Of a stretch of 64,000 nucleotides of DNA, positions 50,012 through 59,151 are shown one piece after another; within the stretch, counting starts at the first letter, position 1; every line of letters begins with the position of its first letter. Origin of the DNA: an uncultured Ruminococcus sp. (GTDB lineage: Bacteria; Bacillota; Clostridia; Oscillospirales; Ruminococcaceae). The stretch is taken from positions 1 through 64,000 of the forward strand of contig CAMWQJ010000005.1 in NCBI GenBank assembly GCA_947176415.1. The letters are read 5' to 3'. The notes below the pieces were generated by a model, which had not been told where the DNA came from, made no database searches, and saw nothing but the letters and a program-made list of their open reading frames with translations. The translations under genes and the position numbers were made by a program.

Positions 50012-53000
50012 TTATTCACCGAGTGCATCAAGCTGTGCAGATGTCATCGGGAAGTCGTCAGGAGTGATTGTTTTTGATTCAACAAACTGGATAGCAAGAG
50101 CGTCGGAGTTTGTAACACCACTTGTGCCGTTGTCAATAACATCAGCATTCTTCATGCCCTTGTCTGAGATTGTATACTTGTCGGGGTTAGCGTTGGACTG
50201 CATGATAAGTACAGCATCGTTGATGTTAACCTTGCCGTCTACGTCAGCATCGCCCCAGAGAATCTTTCCATCGTCCGGTTTATTAGGCTCGTCTGTAGCC
50301 TTAGCAGCCTCGTCCTGCATGAATGAAGAAATCCAAGCAAGAGGAGCGTTCCAGTTAATTGTTACCTCGTTTGTAGACCAAGCTTCGATAGAGTCAACAA
50401 AACATCTCTGTGACGGATTTGTTGTATCGCCAGGAACGAATCCAAGAGCACGTACATACGGGTCCTGAAGACCTGCATTAGGACCACCTGAAAGAATACC
50501 ATCAGGAGCCATAGGCAATGTCTTGTCAAGTTCGTAAGACCAGTATCTGTGATGCGGATTGTGTTCCTTGTATGTACCGTAACCTGTTACATAGGAGTAT
50601 GAAAGCGGATTGCGTCCGAAGAGGTAGTCAAGACCTGTAGCAACACCGTTCATGTAGTTAATATCACCTGTAAGGTCGTAAGCATAAGCCATAACGATAC
50701 AGTTATTGATAACCATTGAGTTTGAACCCCACTCATAACCGTTAATCATAATAGATGGGTCAAGGTTGTTCGGGTCATTGTAATCCGGACCATCGTACTT
50801 GTAAGGAATGCCGTAGCCCTGCTCGTTTTCACAAGCAATATATTCGTCAGCAGCAGCCTGAACGCTTTCTAATATCTTGCTGTTTTCGCTGTCAGAAAGG
50901 AGGTCGCTGTGGAGAGAAAGTGTAAGAGAACCAGCAGAAGCAGTATTACCCCAGTTAAATGAAGTGAATGAACCACTGCCCTTGTTTTCACCGCCGACCA
51001 TTCTTGTACCTACATTGTAAGCGTATTCAGCGTACTTGGGGTCATCCATCTTAGCCTTATATGTAGCAGCATCAGCATCGCCCATTGCAGAAGCAGATAC
51101 GAAGATTTCGCAAGCTGCCCAGTAAGCATCATCAAGAACGTTGTCGTCACCGTAAGGTCCGCCGCCTTTTGCCTGCCACATAGGTGCATAGAGTGAATCT
51201 TCTCTGATTTCTTCCTTTGCACACTCGCACTTAAGGTCAGGGTGTGTGGTCGGTGTGCTGTCATATTCATACCAGTACTTTTCATATGCAGCAAATGCTT
51301 CCTTAGCACTGTCAAGATATGTCTTAGCCTTAGCAGAGTCATATGGCTCCCAAAGTCTTGCAGCCTGTGCAGCACAAGCAGCATAGTTAAGTGTAGCAGC
51401 AAACGTCGGAGGCTTTACAATACGAACAGTTTCCCAATCTGCCTCGTAATCCCACGGTCTTGTAGCAAGACCCGTCCACTTGTGGTCGTGGAGCTTGTGA
51501 TAGTAAAGACCCTCATACTTACCCCATGCACTGTCGCTGGAAGTAACCTTCATCTGTGCAATCCAGTCAAGTTCTACAGCAGCTTCATCTAAAATGTCAG
51601 GAATCTTGTTTCCTGCCTCAGGAACTACAACAATGCCTGAACCGTCAGCAAATTTAGCCTTGCCTTCTTCTGTCTGGATAGCTCTTTCATACATATTCTG
51701 GAGAGTCCATACAGCAATACCGCCGTTTACAACGTATTTACCGTGGTCGCCGGCATCGTACCAACCACCGTTTGCAGTAAGAGTACCTGACTTGTATGTT
51801 CCTGTTGCTTCTTCCTTAGAAGAATATTCATTCTTCCAGATTTTCTGGATTGAAGCTGTATCAGTCTTATGACCACCTTCGTGACCCATTCCTGTACCCT
51901 TGCCGTCTTCACCGCCTGATGTACAGTATTTATCTTCTATATCAATACCTGAACGGTTCTGATAGAAGTAGTTTATTGAGTTTGTGAGAAGGTTGTGAGA
52001 ATCATCAGAGTAAATATTGTCACCGATATTGAATTCGAATGACCTCCAGTCATGTCCTTTAATCTGGAGATAGTATCTGCCCGGATTAGTATATTCAGTG
52101 AAATCAAGTGTGCAGACTGTATCACCGGAATCCGCATCAGCCGTAGCAGCAGAAGTTGTGCCTGTGTATACAACAGTACCTGAAGTTGCATCGACAAGCT
52201 CGAAGTCATAAGAACCGCTGAGGTCAATCTGTGAAGCACCGTAAAGAATATCACCCTTGTTATCGCCAAGAGTTGCAACCTTTTTAAGATTTGAATAGTA
52301 ACCAATCTGGTTTACAGAAATGAAGTTTTTAGTTGCACCAAAAGTACCGAGATTGCTGTCAACAGTTGTACTATAGTCACGGTTTACAGCACCGTATGAA
52401 TTACTTGAATCTGCATCGCAATCATTGCATGATGTACATTCGATAGACATATTGTCAAACCAAATCTCATCGCCGTCCTGAGCGTTACCGCCATAACCGT
52501 TGCTGTCCTTAGCATAGTGGAAAGCCCATTCAGCACTCTCAATATCCTGAGTAGGAGTAAATGTACCACTGTATGTCTGATATGATGTTGTCAGTTTTGT
52601 GGCGTTACCCCACTTCGTATTATCAGGATTATTTGGGTCTCTAGACACTTCGTGAGGACCTTCATGCATAGTACCTGCATTGCCGTCAAGAACAAAATAT
52701 TCCTGATCGCCCTTAGTGTTACCAATCTTCGTGCAAAGCTCCATACCATTTCTGCTTGCCTTTGCATCGAAGCTTACTTTGTAAGTGTGACCTGCCTTAA
52801 AGTTAATGTTTCTGTGTCTGAACTGAAGATCCCACTTTGATTTGTCAGCACCTTCAGCTACCTTGACTGTAATGTGGAATTCCTTACCTTTAATTTCGAA
52901 GTCCTGCTTTGCCGGACTTGATTCGCAAGTATGCCACGGAAGTGCCTTATGGTCGAAAGTTGTTTCGCCAAGTACCTGACCAGCTGAAGCGGTTATAGGA

Positions 53001-53083
53001 GCAACCGTGCCGGCAACAGCTGTAGCGAGCATAGCAGCAGACATAAGACTTGCGGCAATTGCTCTGGAAAATTTCTTGTGCAT
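50012..53083 (-). CDS. Secreted GH9 cellulase with CBM4 and dockerin
   Basis: A 1023-residue cellulosomal enzyme. Order: signal peptide (about 1-34); CBM4-like domain (about 36-218); Cys/Asp spacer; Ig-like CelD_N domain (about 252-352); GH9 barrel (about 360-935) with the catalytic base in WYDAGDHGKY (Asp443, Asp446) and the acid Glu in STNEVTINWNAPLAW; and dockerin (about 945-1023) with GDADVDGKVNINDAVLIMQ and a 14-residue second loop. The CBM4-Ig-GH9 order is that of CbhA-type enzymes, suggesting exo- or processive cellulase. The start is the ATG at 53081-53083 with GGAGGG. Own promoter and terminator. Confidence 0.92.
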   Translation of the reverse strand: MHKKFSRAIAASLMSAAMLATAVAGTVAPITASAGQVLGETTFDHKALPWHTCESSPAKQDFEIKGKEFHITVKVAEGADKSKWDLQFRHRNINFKAGHTYKVSFDAKASRNGMELCTKIGNTKGDQEYFVLDGNAGTMHEGPHEVSRDPNNPDNTKWGNATKLTTSYQTYSGTFTPTQDIESAEWAFHYAKDSNGYGGNAQDGDEIWFDNMSIECTSCNDCDADSSNSYGAVNRDYSTTVDSNLGTFGATKNFISVNQIGYYSNLKKVATLGDNKGDILYGASQIDLSGSYDFELVDATSGTVVYTGTTSAATADADSGDTVCTLDFTEYTNPGRYYLQIKGHDWRSFEFNIGDNIYSDDSHNLLTNSINYFYQNRSGIDIEDKYCTSGGEDGKGTGMGHEGGHKTDTASIQKIWKNEYSSKEEATGTYKSGTLTANGGWYDAGDHGKYVVNGGIAVWTLQNMYERAIQTEEGKAKFADGSGIVVVPEAGNKIPDILDEAAVELDWIAQMKVTSSDSAWGKYEGLYYHKLHDHKWTGLATRPWDYEADWETVRIVKPPTFAATLNYAACAAQAARLWEPYDSAKAKTYLDSAKEAFAAYEKYWYEYDSTPTTHPDLKCECAKEEIREDSLYAPMWQAKGGGPYGDDNVLDDAYWAACEIFVSASAMGDADAATYKAKMDDPKYAEYAYNVGTRMVGGENKGSGSFTSFNWGNTASAGSLTLSLHSDLLSDSENSKILESVQAAADEYIACENEQGYGIPYKYDGPDYNDPNNLDPSIMINGYEWGSNSMVINNCIVMAYAYDLTGDINYMNGVATGLDYLFGRNPLSYSYVTGYGTYKEHNPHHRYWSYELDKTLPMAPDGILSGGPNAGLQDPYVRALGFVPGDTTNPSQRCFVDSIEAWSTNEVTINWNAPLAWISSFMQDEAAKATDEPNKPDDGKILWGDADVDGKVNINDAVLIMQSNANPDKYTISDKGMKNADVIDNGTSGVTNSDALAIQFVESKTITPDDFPMTSAQLDALGE

Positions 53084-53223
53084 TTTTATACCCTCCCTGA
53101 AAAATATAGAAAAGATTTACTTATAACGCAGAGTCAGTGCAAGCCCTGCGATTATCTGATATAACTACAGCAAGCGGAAACTGTCCGAAGACCCTGCACC
53201 TATCCTTTTTACTTGCCAATCTT

Positions 53224-53252
53224 ATTATATTATATCCTGTAAAAAAAGTAAA
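53224..53252 (-). promoter_or_regulatory. Promoter of the GH9-CBM4 gene
   Basis: On the minus strand TTTACT (53247-53252), a 17-base spacer and TATAAT (53224-53229). The leader is long, about 135 bases, without a recognised RNA family. The gap of 306 bases otherwise contains the terminator of the next gene. Confidence 0.5.
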
Positions 53253-53324
53253 TAGTTTTTTTAAATTTCGTCTTTTCTTCTAATATAAGCATATATTTTT
53301 TGTATATTTTTCACAATCGGCTTA

Positions 53325-53357
53325 TAAAAATAAAAGGAAGACGGGCTTCCTTTTATT
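53325..53357 (-). terminator. Terminator of the GH9-CBM3c gene
   Basis: AATAAAAGGAAG (53329-53340) and CTTCCTTTTATT (53346-53357) form a 12-base perfect stem with a 5-base loop, followed on the minus strand by TTTTTATAAG. Confidence 0.85.
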
Positions 53358-53389
53358 AAAAACACATGAATAAATTTTTATTTATAACA

Positions 53390-55771
53390 TTATCCCAGTT
53401 TGTCAAGTTCTTTTGCAGTCATCGGCAGGTCGTCTGAACTTATCGTCCTCGACTCGATATACTGTACAGCAAGGGCATCGGAATTGGTTACTCCGTCGCC
53501 TTTATCGATAACGTCGGCATTCACAGCCCCCTGTTCCGTGAGGGAATATTTGTCAGGATTTGCGATTGACTGCATGATAAGAACACAGTCATTTATATTT
53601 ACCTCACCGCTTTCGTCGGCGTCGCCATAAAGCACTTTACTTTCCGAACCGCTTGGATTTGTAGGCTTGTCAGGCTTTGTAGAATCCGTAGCCGAAGGAG
53701 TTGTGCCGTCGGGTTCTGTACCCCATATAAGCGTATCGCCGTCGTACATGGTAATATATGCGGTTTCAACCATATCGTCCTCACCGCCCTGAACGAGTCC
53801 CTTTGCGGAATAGTCGTTTGAAGAGTCCCATGTAACCTTTTCGTTGTCCGCTGTCTTGAGACTGTCAGGAATGCCGACCCTGAACTGAAGTTCCGAGCGG
53901 TGTTCGGACTGTCCCGTCGGCATTACAACACGACCGTCGCCGAAAGTGATTTTTACATAATAGATGTTGCCGTCATATTGTATCGGGTCGGAAACAGTAG
54001 CCACACCCTCGTCTCCGCTGTGCTGGTCTGTACCCTTTGTTACAACAACGTCATTTATTGAAAAGCCCTGTTCGACGAGTTCCGAAATATCGAAATAGTA
54101 GTTGTAGGACAAATCCTTGATAACCCTTGCCGGCCATGCGGAATGATTCATTGCATAAGCCTTTATCTCAGTATAACTCTCGGTAGCCTGATTGAACGAA
54201 GCCTTTACGAAAAACTCAGGCCATTTAACCTCTTCCTGCGGTGGAAAATCTTTGAGAGGCTCTCCGCCGTAATCGTCAATGAAAGCACAGAGTGCTGCTG
54301 TAAATCCTGCGTTGTAGTCGATAGCGACTTCCGTATGTTCGTAAGAAGCATTATCGTCTTTAAAACTTCCGTCCTGTGCAGGTCCGCCCTCCAATGCACC
54401 GTAAAGCACATGGGCATACTCTGTCTGCCACTTAGGGTCTTTCAGCGGATTTCCGTCCTCATCGAGTTTTCCCAGTTCGTTCCAGTGGTCGTCATGCGCA
54501 CCGCTTGCTGTTCTGTGATGGATATTTATGGGATTCTTTTCGCCGTATCCGATAACATAACTCATGCCTAAATCATTATCGCCAAGCGCATAGTCCATCT
54601 GAGTTTTAGCCCAGTCGGTATACTTCTTGCTGAGTGTTGCATTGTCCTTGAAAATAGTATCAGAAGCAAGCATAGCAAGAAAAGCCGTATTTTCTGCGTG
54701 GCGGAGCGAACCCCAGTTCATAAGCCATGCGAGACCGTCGGGTGTATACTGAACTTTTTTTCCGCCATAGCCGTCAATCCAGTAATCAAGATGATGTTGT
54801 ACATGGTCTATCCACTTCTGGTCGCCTGTATTCTGTGCATAGAGAAGTATAGCACCCTGCATTGTATCGTCCCAGCAGAGACCCCATGTATATTTATATT
54901 CTGTGGACTGATCTTCCCTGCCTAAATTAGGGAGATACTCTTTTTCTGCCTTTTCGAGATAAGACTTATCCCCTGTTGCCTTGTAAAGCCAGTTTGCCGC
55001 AAGGAAAAGTTCGTCCATAAAGTCCGCATCTGAGCCCGACCGTGCCGTATCATAGTATTTCTGCTGTTCGCCTTGGTCTTTGTTGCTCCTTGTCTTGTCG
55101 GCGAGTTCAAAAAGACTTTTTGCGTGTTCAAGGTACTGCTCGGCAAGTTCAGGATTTTCGTCCTTGAAAACAAGATAGCCTGCGGATAGTGCAGAAGCCA
55201 TATCCGCAACTGTTGTTGTACAGGTTATCTCGTCATAAGGTCTTTCGTCCGTCGAATACTGCAACTTCATTTTACGCTCGTACATCTCGGCACTTCCCCA
55301 CCATACGTGGTCCATTGTCGGGTGTCCGATAGTGCCTATAACTTTATCGCCCTCGTCACAAGCCATTACATAATCAAGACCCCACTGCAAATTTTTTGCG
55401 TATAAATCATAAAGACCCGCTTTTTTTACAGAATCCTTATATTCAAGAATACCCCACGCCATAATCATAGCAGTATAGGCATTTGTGAGGGTAAATTTAA
55501 AGTGGTCGCCGGCGTCAAACCAACCGCCCTGTACAACGTCCGTCAGCATTGAATCAGCTCTCCACGAAACCATGTTCCAGTCGGGCAGTTCTCCTGCCTG
55601 CTGTACCTCATAGAAAAACATTGATTTCTGCAAAGCCTCCGCATAGTTATGCTCCGAAGACGAACTGCTTTTTGCCGTTGCCGTACCTACGGCGTTTACA
55701 GGCAGACTTGCCGACATTCCTGCGAGAAGTGCCACAGCCGAAAGACCTGCGGTTATTTTTTTGAAATTCAT
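53390..55771 (-). CDS. Secreted GH9 cellulase with CBM3c and dockerin
   Basis: A 793-residue cellulosomal enzyme: signal peptide (about 1-27); GH9 catalytic domain (about 40-500) with WFDAGDHFKF (DAGDH at 86-90) and the acid Glu region EHTEVAIDYNAGF; CBM3c-like domain (about 520-680); Pro/Thr linker; dockerin (about 715-793) with GDADESGEVNINDCVLIMQ and the 13-residue second loop KGDGVTNSDALA. GH9 with a fused CBM3c is the pattern of processive endoglucanases. It starts at the ATG 55769-55771 (AAAGGGG upstream) and has its own promoter and terminator. Confidence 0.93.
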   Translation of the reverse strand: MNFKKITAGLSAVALLAGMSASLPVNAVGTATAKSSSSSEHNYAEALQKSMFFYEVQQAGELPDWNMVSWRADSMLTDVVQGGWFDAGDHFKFTLTNAYTAMIMAWGILEYKDSVKKAGLYDLYAKNLQWGLDYVMACDEGDKVIGTIGHPTMDHVWWGSAEMYERKMKLQYSTDERPYDEITCTTTVADMASALSAGYLVFKDENPELAEQYLEHAKSLFELADKTRSNKDQGEQQKYYDTARSGSDADFMDELFLAANWLYKATGDKSYLEKAEKEYLPNLGREDQSTEYKYTWGLCWDDTMQGAILLYAQNTGDQKWIDHVQHHLDYWIDGYGGKKVQYTPDGLAWLMNWGSLRHAENTAFLAMLASDTIFKDNATLSKKYTDWAKTQMDYALGDNDLGMSYVIGYGEKNPINIHHRTASGAHDDHWNELGKLDEDGNPLKDPKWQTEYAHVLYGALEGGPAQDGSFKDDNASYEHTEVAIDYNAGFTAALCAFIDDYGGEPLKDFPPQEEVKWPEFFVKASFNQATESYTEIKAYAMNHSAWPARVIKDLSYNYYFDISELVEQGFSINDVVVTKGTDQHSGDEGVATVSDPIQYDGNIYYVKITFGDGRVVMPTGQSEHRSELQFRVGIPDSLKTADNEKVTWDSSNDYSAKGLVQGGEDDMVETAYITMYDGDTLIWGTEPDGTTPSATDSTKPDKPTNPSGSESKVLYGDADESGEVNINDCVLIMQSIANPDKYSLTEQGAVNADVIDKGDGVTNSDALAVQYIESRTISSDDLPMTAKELDKLG

Positions 55772-55811
55772 ATTTACAGCCCCTTTTCATATAATAATAT
55801 AATATAATTTA

Positions 55812-55840
55812 AATATACATTATTTATTGCATTTTGTCAA
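55812..55840 (-). promoter_or_regulatory. Promoter of the GH9-CBM3c gene
   Basis: On the minus strand TTGACA (55835-55840), 17 bases, TATATT (55812-55817). The leader is about 35 bases. Confidence 0.75.
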
Positions 55841-55870
55841 TATTTTTCTGCAATTTTTTTATCGTCCGTC

Positions 55871-55902
55871 AAAAAAAGGACTGCACAAAAAAAGTACAGT
55901 CC
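55871..55902 (-). terminator. Terminator of the ispH operon
   Basis: GGACTG (55878-55883) with CAGTCC (55897-55902), extended by further pairs in the loop; followed on the minus strand by TTTTTTT. Confidence 0.8.
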
Positions 55903-55921
55903 CCTGATTTGTATGATAAAA

Positions 55922-57865
55922 TTATTCTGCGTCTTCTGCCTGTTCTTCAAGCAAAGCACGGATAGAAATGCTTATCCTGTGTTCTTCCTCGTTTATGTCA
56001 ATAATCTTTACATCAACAACATCGCCTACAGAAAGTATATCCCTTACGTTTTCAACCTTCTTGTCAGCAATCTGAGAAATATGGATAAGACCGTCCACGC
56101 CGTCGATAATCTGTGCGAATGCACCGAAAGATGTAATTGAAACTACAGTAGCCTTTACAACGTCGCCAATCTGGTAATTTGACATGAATATAGTCCACGG
56201 GTTGTCAGCTTCTTTTCTGTAGCCGAGCGAGATTCTGCCCTTTTCCTTGTCAAGTTCCTTGATGTAGACTTCGAGAGTATCGCCGACACTTACAACTTCA
56301 CTCGGGTGGCGAAGTCTCTTCCATGAGAGTTCGGAAATATGTACCATTCCGTCAATACCGCCGAGGTCAACAAACGCACCGAAACTTGTAATAGACTTAA
56401 CCTTGCCTGTGAATACACTGCCTACTTCAGCATTTTCCCAGAATTTTGCTCTTTCTTCTGCCCTGCGTGCATTCTGTACAGCCCTGATAGAGCCTACTGC
56501 TCTCTTTCTGCCCTCTGTAACCTCTATGATTACAAATTCAATCTTCTTCTTGAGGAGCTGGTCAAGCTCTGCACCTCTCGGAAGACCTGTCTGCGAAGCG
56601 GGAATAAACACCCTCACGCCAAGCACGCTGAGAGTAACACCGCTCTTTACAATGTGCTGTACAACGCCCTCGAGAACTGTTCCCTCTTCCTTAGCCTTGA
56701 GAATTGTTTCATAGCCTGCCTGCTCGTCTACCTTTCTCTTGGAAAGCGAAACAGTACCCTCTGCGTCATTCACCTTGATAACAACAAGGTCGATTTCGTC
56801 GCCGACGCTTACGATGTCCTCGGGTTTCTTCGACTGGTCGTCCGTAAGGTCTTCAAACTTTACATAGCCTGTGTGCTTTGTGCCGAGGTCCACGACAACT
56901 TCCGTATTGTTTACCGAAACAACAATACCCTTGACTTTCTCTCCTGTATGTATTTTTTTGAATGACTGGTCAAGCAATTCCTGAAAATTCTCCTCTTCCT
57001 GAATTGTTTCCTTTTCAATCTCTGCCATTTTGGTTTTTACCTCCTTAATTATATAAGCCGGAGTGGACGCTCCGGCAGTAATGCCGATTCTTTCAGCATC
57101 GGGGAGCATTAAAGTATCAAGTTCTTCCGAATTTTCTACATGATACGTTTTACAGTAACGACTGCACACTTCATATAGCTTGACTGTGTTTGAGCTGTGC
57201 CGTCCGCCGACAACAATCATGACATCTGACTGCTGTGCAAGTTCACGGGCATCTGTCTGCCTTGCATCTGTGGCATTGCATATTGTATCAAATATAACTA
57301 CATCGGGGGCATCTTCCGGAATCACCTTTAAACACTTTTCCCATATTAATATATTATACGTCGTTTGTGCAACAAAAGCAAGAGTTTTTCCGAAAAAATT
57401 TTCACGATTCTGAAAAATGTCATTAAGTTCAAAATCATCTCTGAAAACAATGCAATTTTCGTCACAATGCCCAACGATTCCCTGCACTTCAGGGTGATTC
57501 CTGTCGCCTGCAATGAGGACAATACAGCCCTCTTTTGTTTTGTCAGCGACTATCCTGTGAATTTTCGAGACAAACGGACAAGTAGCGTCAAGCATTCTGT
57601 TGCCTTTGCGTTCAATCTGTTCATATATTTCACGTCCCACGCCGTGCGAGCGTATAACAACAGTCTCGTCAGGCATAAGTTCGTCAACAGAATCTATAAT
57701 CCTCGCCCCTCTGCTTTCCATATCGTTCACAACGTCCTGATTGTGAATTATCGGACCGAGCGTAGCAACTTTAGTACCCTTTTCAAGTTCATTATATACC
57801 ATCTGGACAGCCCTGTCAACACCAAAGCAGAATCCGGCTGACTTTGCAACCGTTATTTTACGCAT
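55922..57865 (-). CDS. ispH: Fused IspH (HMBPP reductase) and S1-repeat RNA-binding protein
   Basis: A 647-residue fusion known from clostridia. Residues about 1-280 form IspH, the [4Fe-4S] enzyme that completes the MEP isoprenoid pathway: CFGVDRAV (first Cys ligand), ATCPFVSKIH (second), and FDTICNATDARQTDARE (third). After a Glu-rich linker come four S1 repeats (about 305-370, 390-455, 475-545, 560-630) with the typical GAFVDLGGIDGMVHISELSW. The S1 part corresponds to ribosomal protein S1. The start is the ATG at 57863-57865; it overlaps the plsC stop by eight bases. Confidence 0.95.
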   Translation of the reverse strand: MRKITVAKSAGFCFGVDRAVQMVYNELEKGTKVATLGPIIHNQDVVNDMESRGARIIDSVDELMPDETVVIRSHGVGREIYEQIERKGNRMLDATCPFVSKIHRIVADKTKEGCIVLIAGDRNHPEVQGIVGHCDENCIVFRDDFELNDIFQNRENFFGKTLAFVAQTTYNILIWEKCLKVIPEDAPDVVIFDTICNATDARQTDARELAQQSDVMIVVGGRHSSNTVKLYEVCSRYCKTYHVENSEELDTLMLPDAERIGITAGASTPAYIIKEVKTKMAEIEKETIQEEENFQELLDQSFKKIHTGEKVKGIVVSVNNTEVVVDLGTKHTGYVKFEDLTDDQSKKPEDIVSVGDEIDLVVIKVNDAEGTVSLSKRKVDEQAGYETILKAKEEGTVLEGVVQHIVKSGVTLSVLGVRVFIPASQTGLPRGAELDQLLKKKIEFVIIEVTEGRKRAVGSIRAVQNARRAEERAKFWENAEVGSVFTGKVKSITSFGAFVDLGGIDGMVHISELSWKRLRHPSEVVSVGDTLEVYIKELDKEKGRISLGYRKEADNPWTIFMSNYQIGDVVKATVVSITSFGAFAQIIDGVDGLIHISQIADKKVENVRDILSVGDVVDVKIIDINEEEHRISISIRALLEEQAEDAE

Positions 57866-58469
57866 TGTCCGTCCCCTCTCCCTCGACAAGTGCCTTTATG
57901 TCCGCCATATAGCGATTTTTAAGCCTCACTATCTGCCTCGGATTAGGTTCGTCGCATATCTCGCAGTATTCTTCGGGATATATCGGCTTGCCGTATTTAA
58001 CTGTAACTCTCGTGCGAAATTTAAGTTTCTCCCCGAAAACAATTCCCACAGGAACAATAGGCTTTCCTGAACGTGCTGAAATAAGCCCCGCCCCCGAGTG
58101 TCCTTTATGTACCTTGCCGTCTTTTGAACGTGTTCCCTCGGGGAAAATCATCAGACTGCAATTGTTATTAAGCCTTTCAACCGCCGTATCTATAACCGCC
58201 GTGTCGCCTTTGCCTCTCGAAACAGGAAAAGCCCCGAGCAGTCGGATAAGTCCGCCGAAAAACTTGTTTTCAAATAATTCTTCCTTTGCCATAAAAGCGT
58301 GCCTGCCCCTCAGTGAACAGCCAACAAGCGGAGGGTCGGCGTTTGTGCGGTGATTTGAAGCAAAAATAACCGTTGTATTCGGCGGAATGTTTTTCCTCCC
58401 CTCGAAGTGCAGATTAAACGCAATACTCATGCAGAATCTTACAAGAGCCTTTGCCATGGCATAAAACAT
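57858..58469 (-). CDS. plsC: 1-acyl-sn-glycerol-3-phosphate acyltransferase
   Basis: Makes phosphatidic acid by acylating lysophosphatidic acid at the membrane. The protein of about 203 residues has the catalytic ASNHRTNADPP (HxxxxD), and the substrate motif IFPEGTRSKDG, plus PIVPVGI. The start is placed at the ATG 58467-58469, right after the cmk stop; a GTG further upstream is in frame (58490). It lies in the cmk-plsC-ispH order that is frequent in clostridia. Confidence 0.92.
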   Translation of the reverse strand: MFYAMAKALVRFCMSIAFNLHFEGRKNIPPNTTVIFASNHRTNADPPLVGCSLRGRHAFMAKEELFENKFFGGLIRLLGAFPVSRGKGDTAVIDTAVERLNNNCSLMIFPEGTRSKDGKVHKGHSGAGLISARSGKPIVPVGIVFGEKLKFRTRVTVKYGKPIYPEEYCEICDEPNPRQIVRLKNRYMADIKALVEGEGTDNA

Positions 58470-58470
58470 C

Positions 58471-59133
58471 TCACACACCAACCTTTTCACTTATAATTTT
58501 AATAATAATATCTGCCGACTCCTCAAGCGTGAGTTTTGTTGTGTCGACAAGCACGGCATCGTCCGCCTGTCTTAACGGTGCTGTTGTGCGGTTAGTGTCG
58601 TTGAAGTCACGCTTTTTTATATCGCTTAAAATCTCCTCATAGCTCGGCGAATCGGGTTTTACAGCCAGCTCCATATAACGCCTTTTCGCACGCTCCTCCG
58701 GAGTTGCGGTAAGAAAAATCTTAACGTCCGCATTCGGCAATACAACCGTGCCAATATCCCTGCCGTCCATGATAACATTGTTTTCGAGTGCGATTTTCTG
58801 CTGAGTGCTGAAAAGATATTCCCTGACGGCAGGAATGGCAGAAGTACGGGAAGCAGACATAGATATTTCGGGTGTCCTTATCATATCCGAAACGTCCCTG
58901 TCGCCGAGAAAAACCCTCTGCACTCCGTCAATGAATCCAAGTGAAACATCAGCGTTTTTCAGCGAGGACGGAATGTCGCTGTCGGAAATATTATTTTCCG
59001 TGATATAGAGTGCGACTGCCCTGTATAATGCTCCTGTGTCAACGTATATATAGCCGAGCCGTGCCGATACCATTTTTGCAATGGTGCTTTTTCCTGCTCC
59101 TGCCGGTCCGTCAATTGCAATATTTATACTCAT
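58471..59133 (-). CDS. cmk: Cytidylate kinase
   Basis: Phosphorylates CMP and dCMP with ATP. The 220-residue protein begins with the P-loop IDGPAGAGKSTIAK, followed by YVDTGALYRAVA and MDGRDIGTVVLPNADVKIFL. It is followed directly by plsC and ispH-S1, and preceded by the BaiN-like gene by 18 bases. Start ATG with GGAG upstream. Confidence 0.97.
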   Translation of the reverse strand: MSINIAIDGPAGAGKSTIAKMVSARLGYIYVDTGALYRAVALYITENNISDSDIPSSLKNADVSLGFIDGVQRVFLGDRDVSDMIRTPEISMSASRTSAIPAVREYLFSTQQKIALENNVIMDGRDIGTVVLPNADVKIFLTATPEERAKRRYMELAVKPDSPSYEEILSDIKKRDFNDTNRTTAPLRQADDAVLVDTTKLTLEESADIIIKIISEKVGV

Positions 59134-59151
59134 GATTTTTCATTCTCCTTT

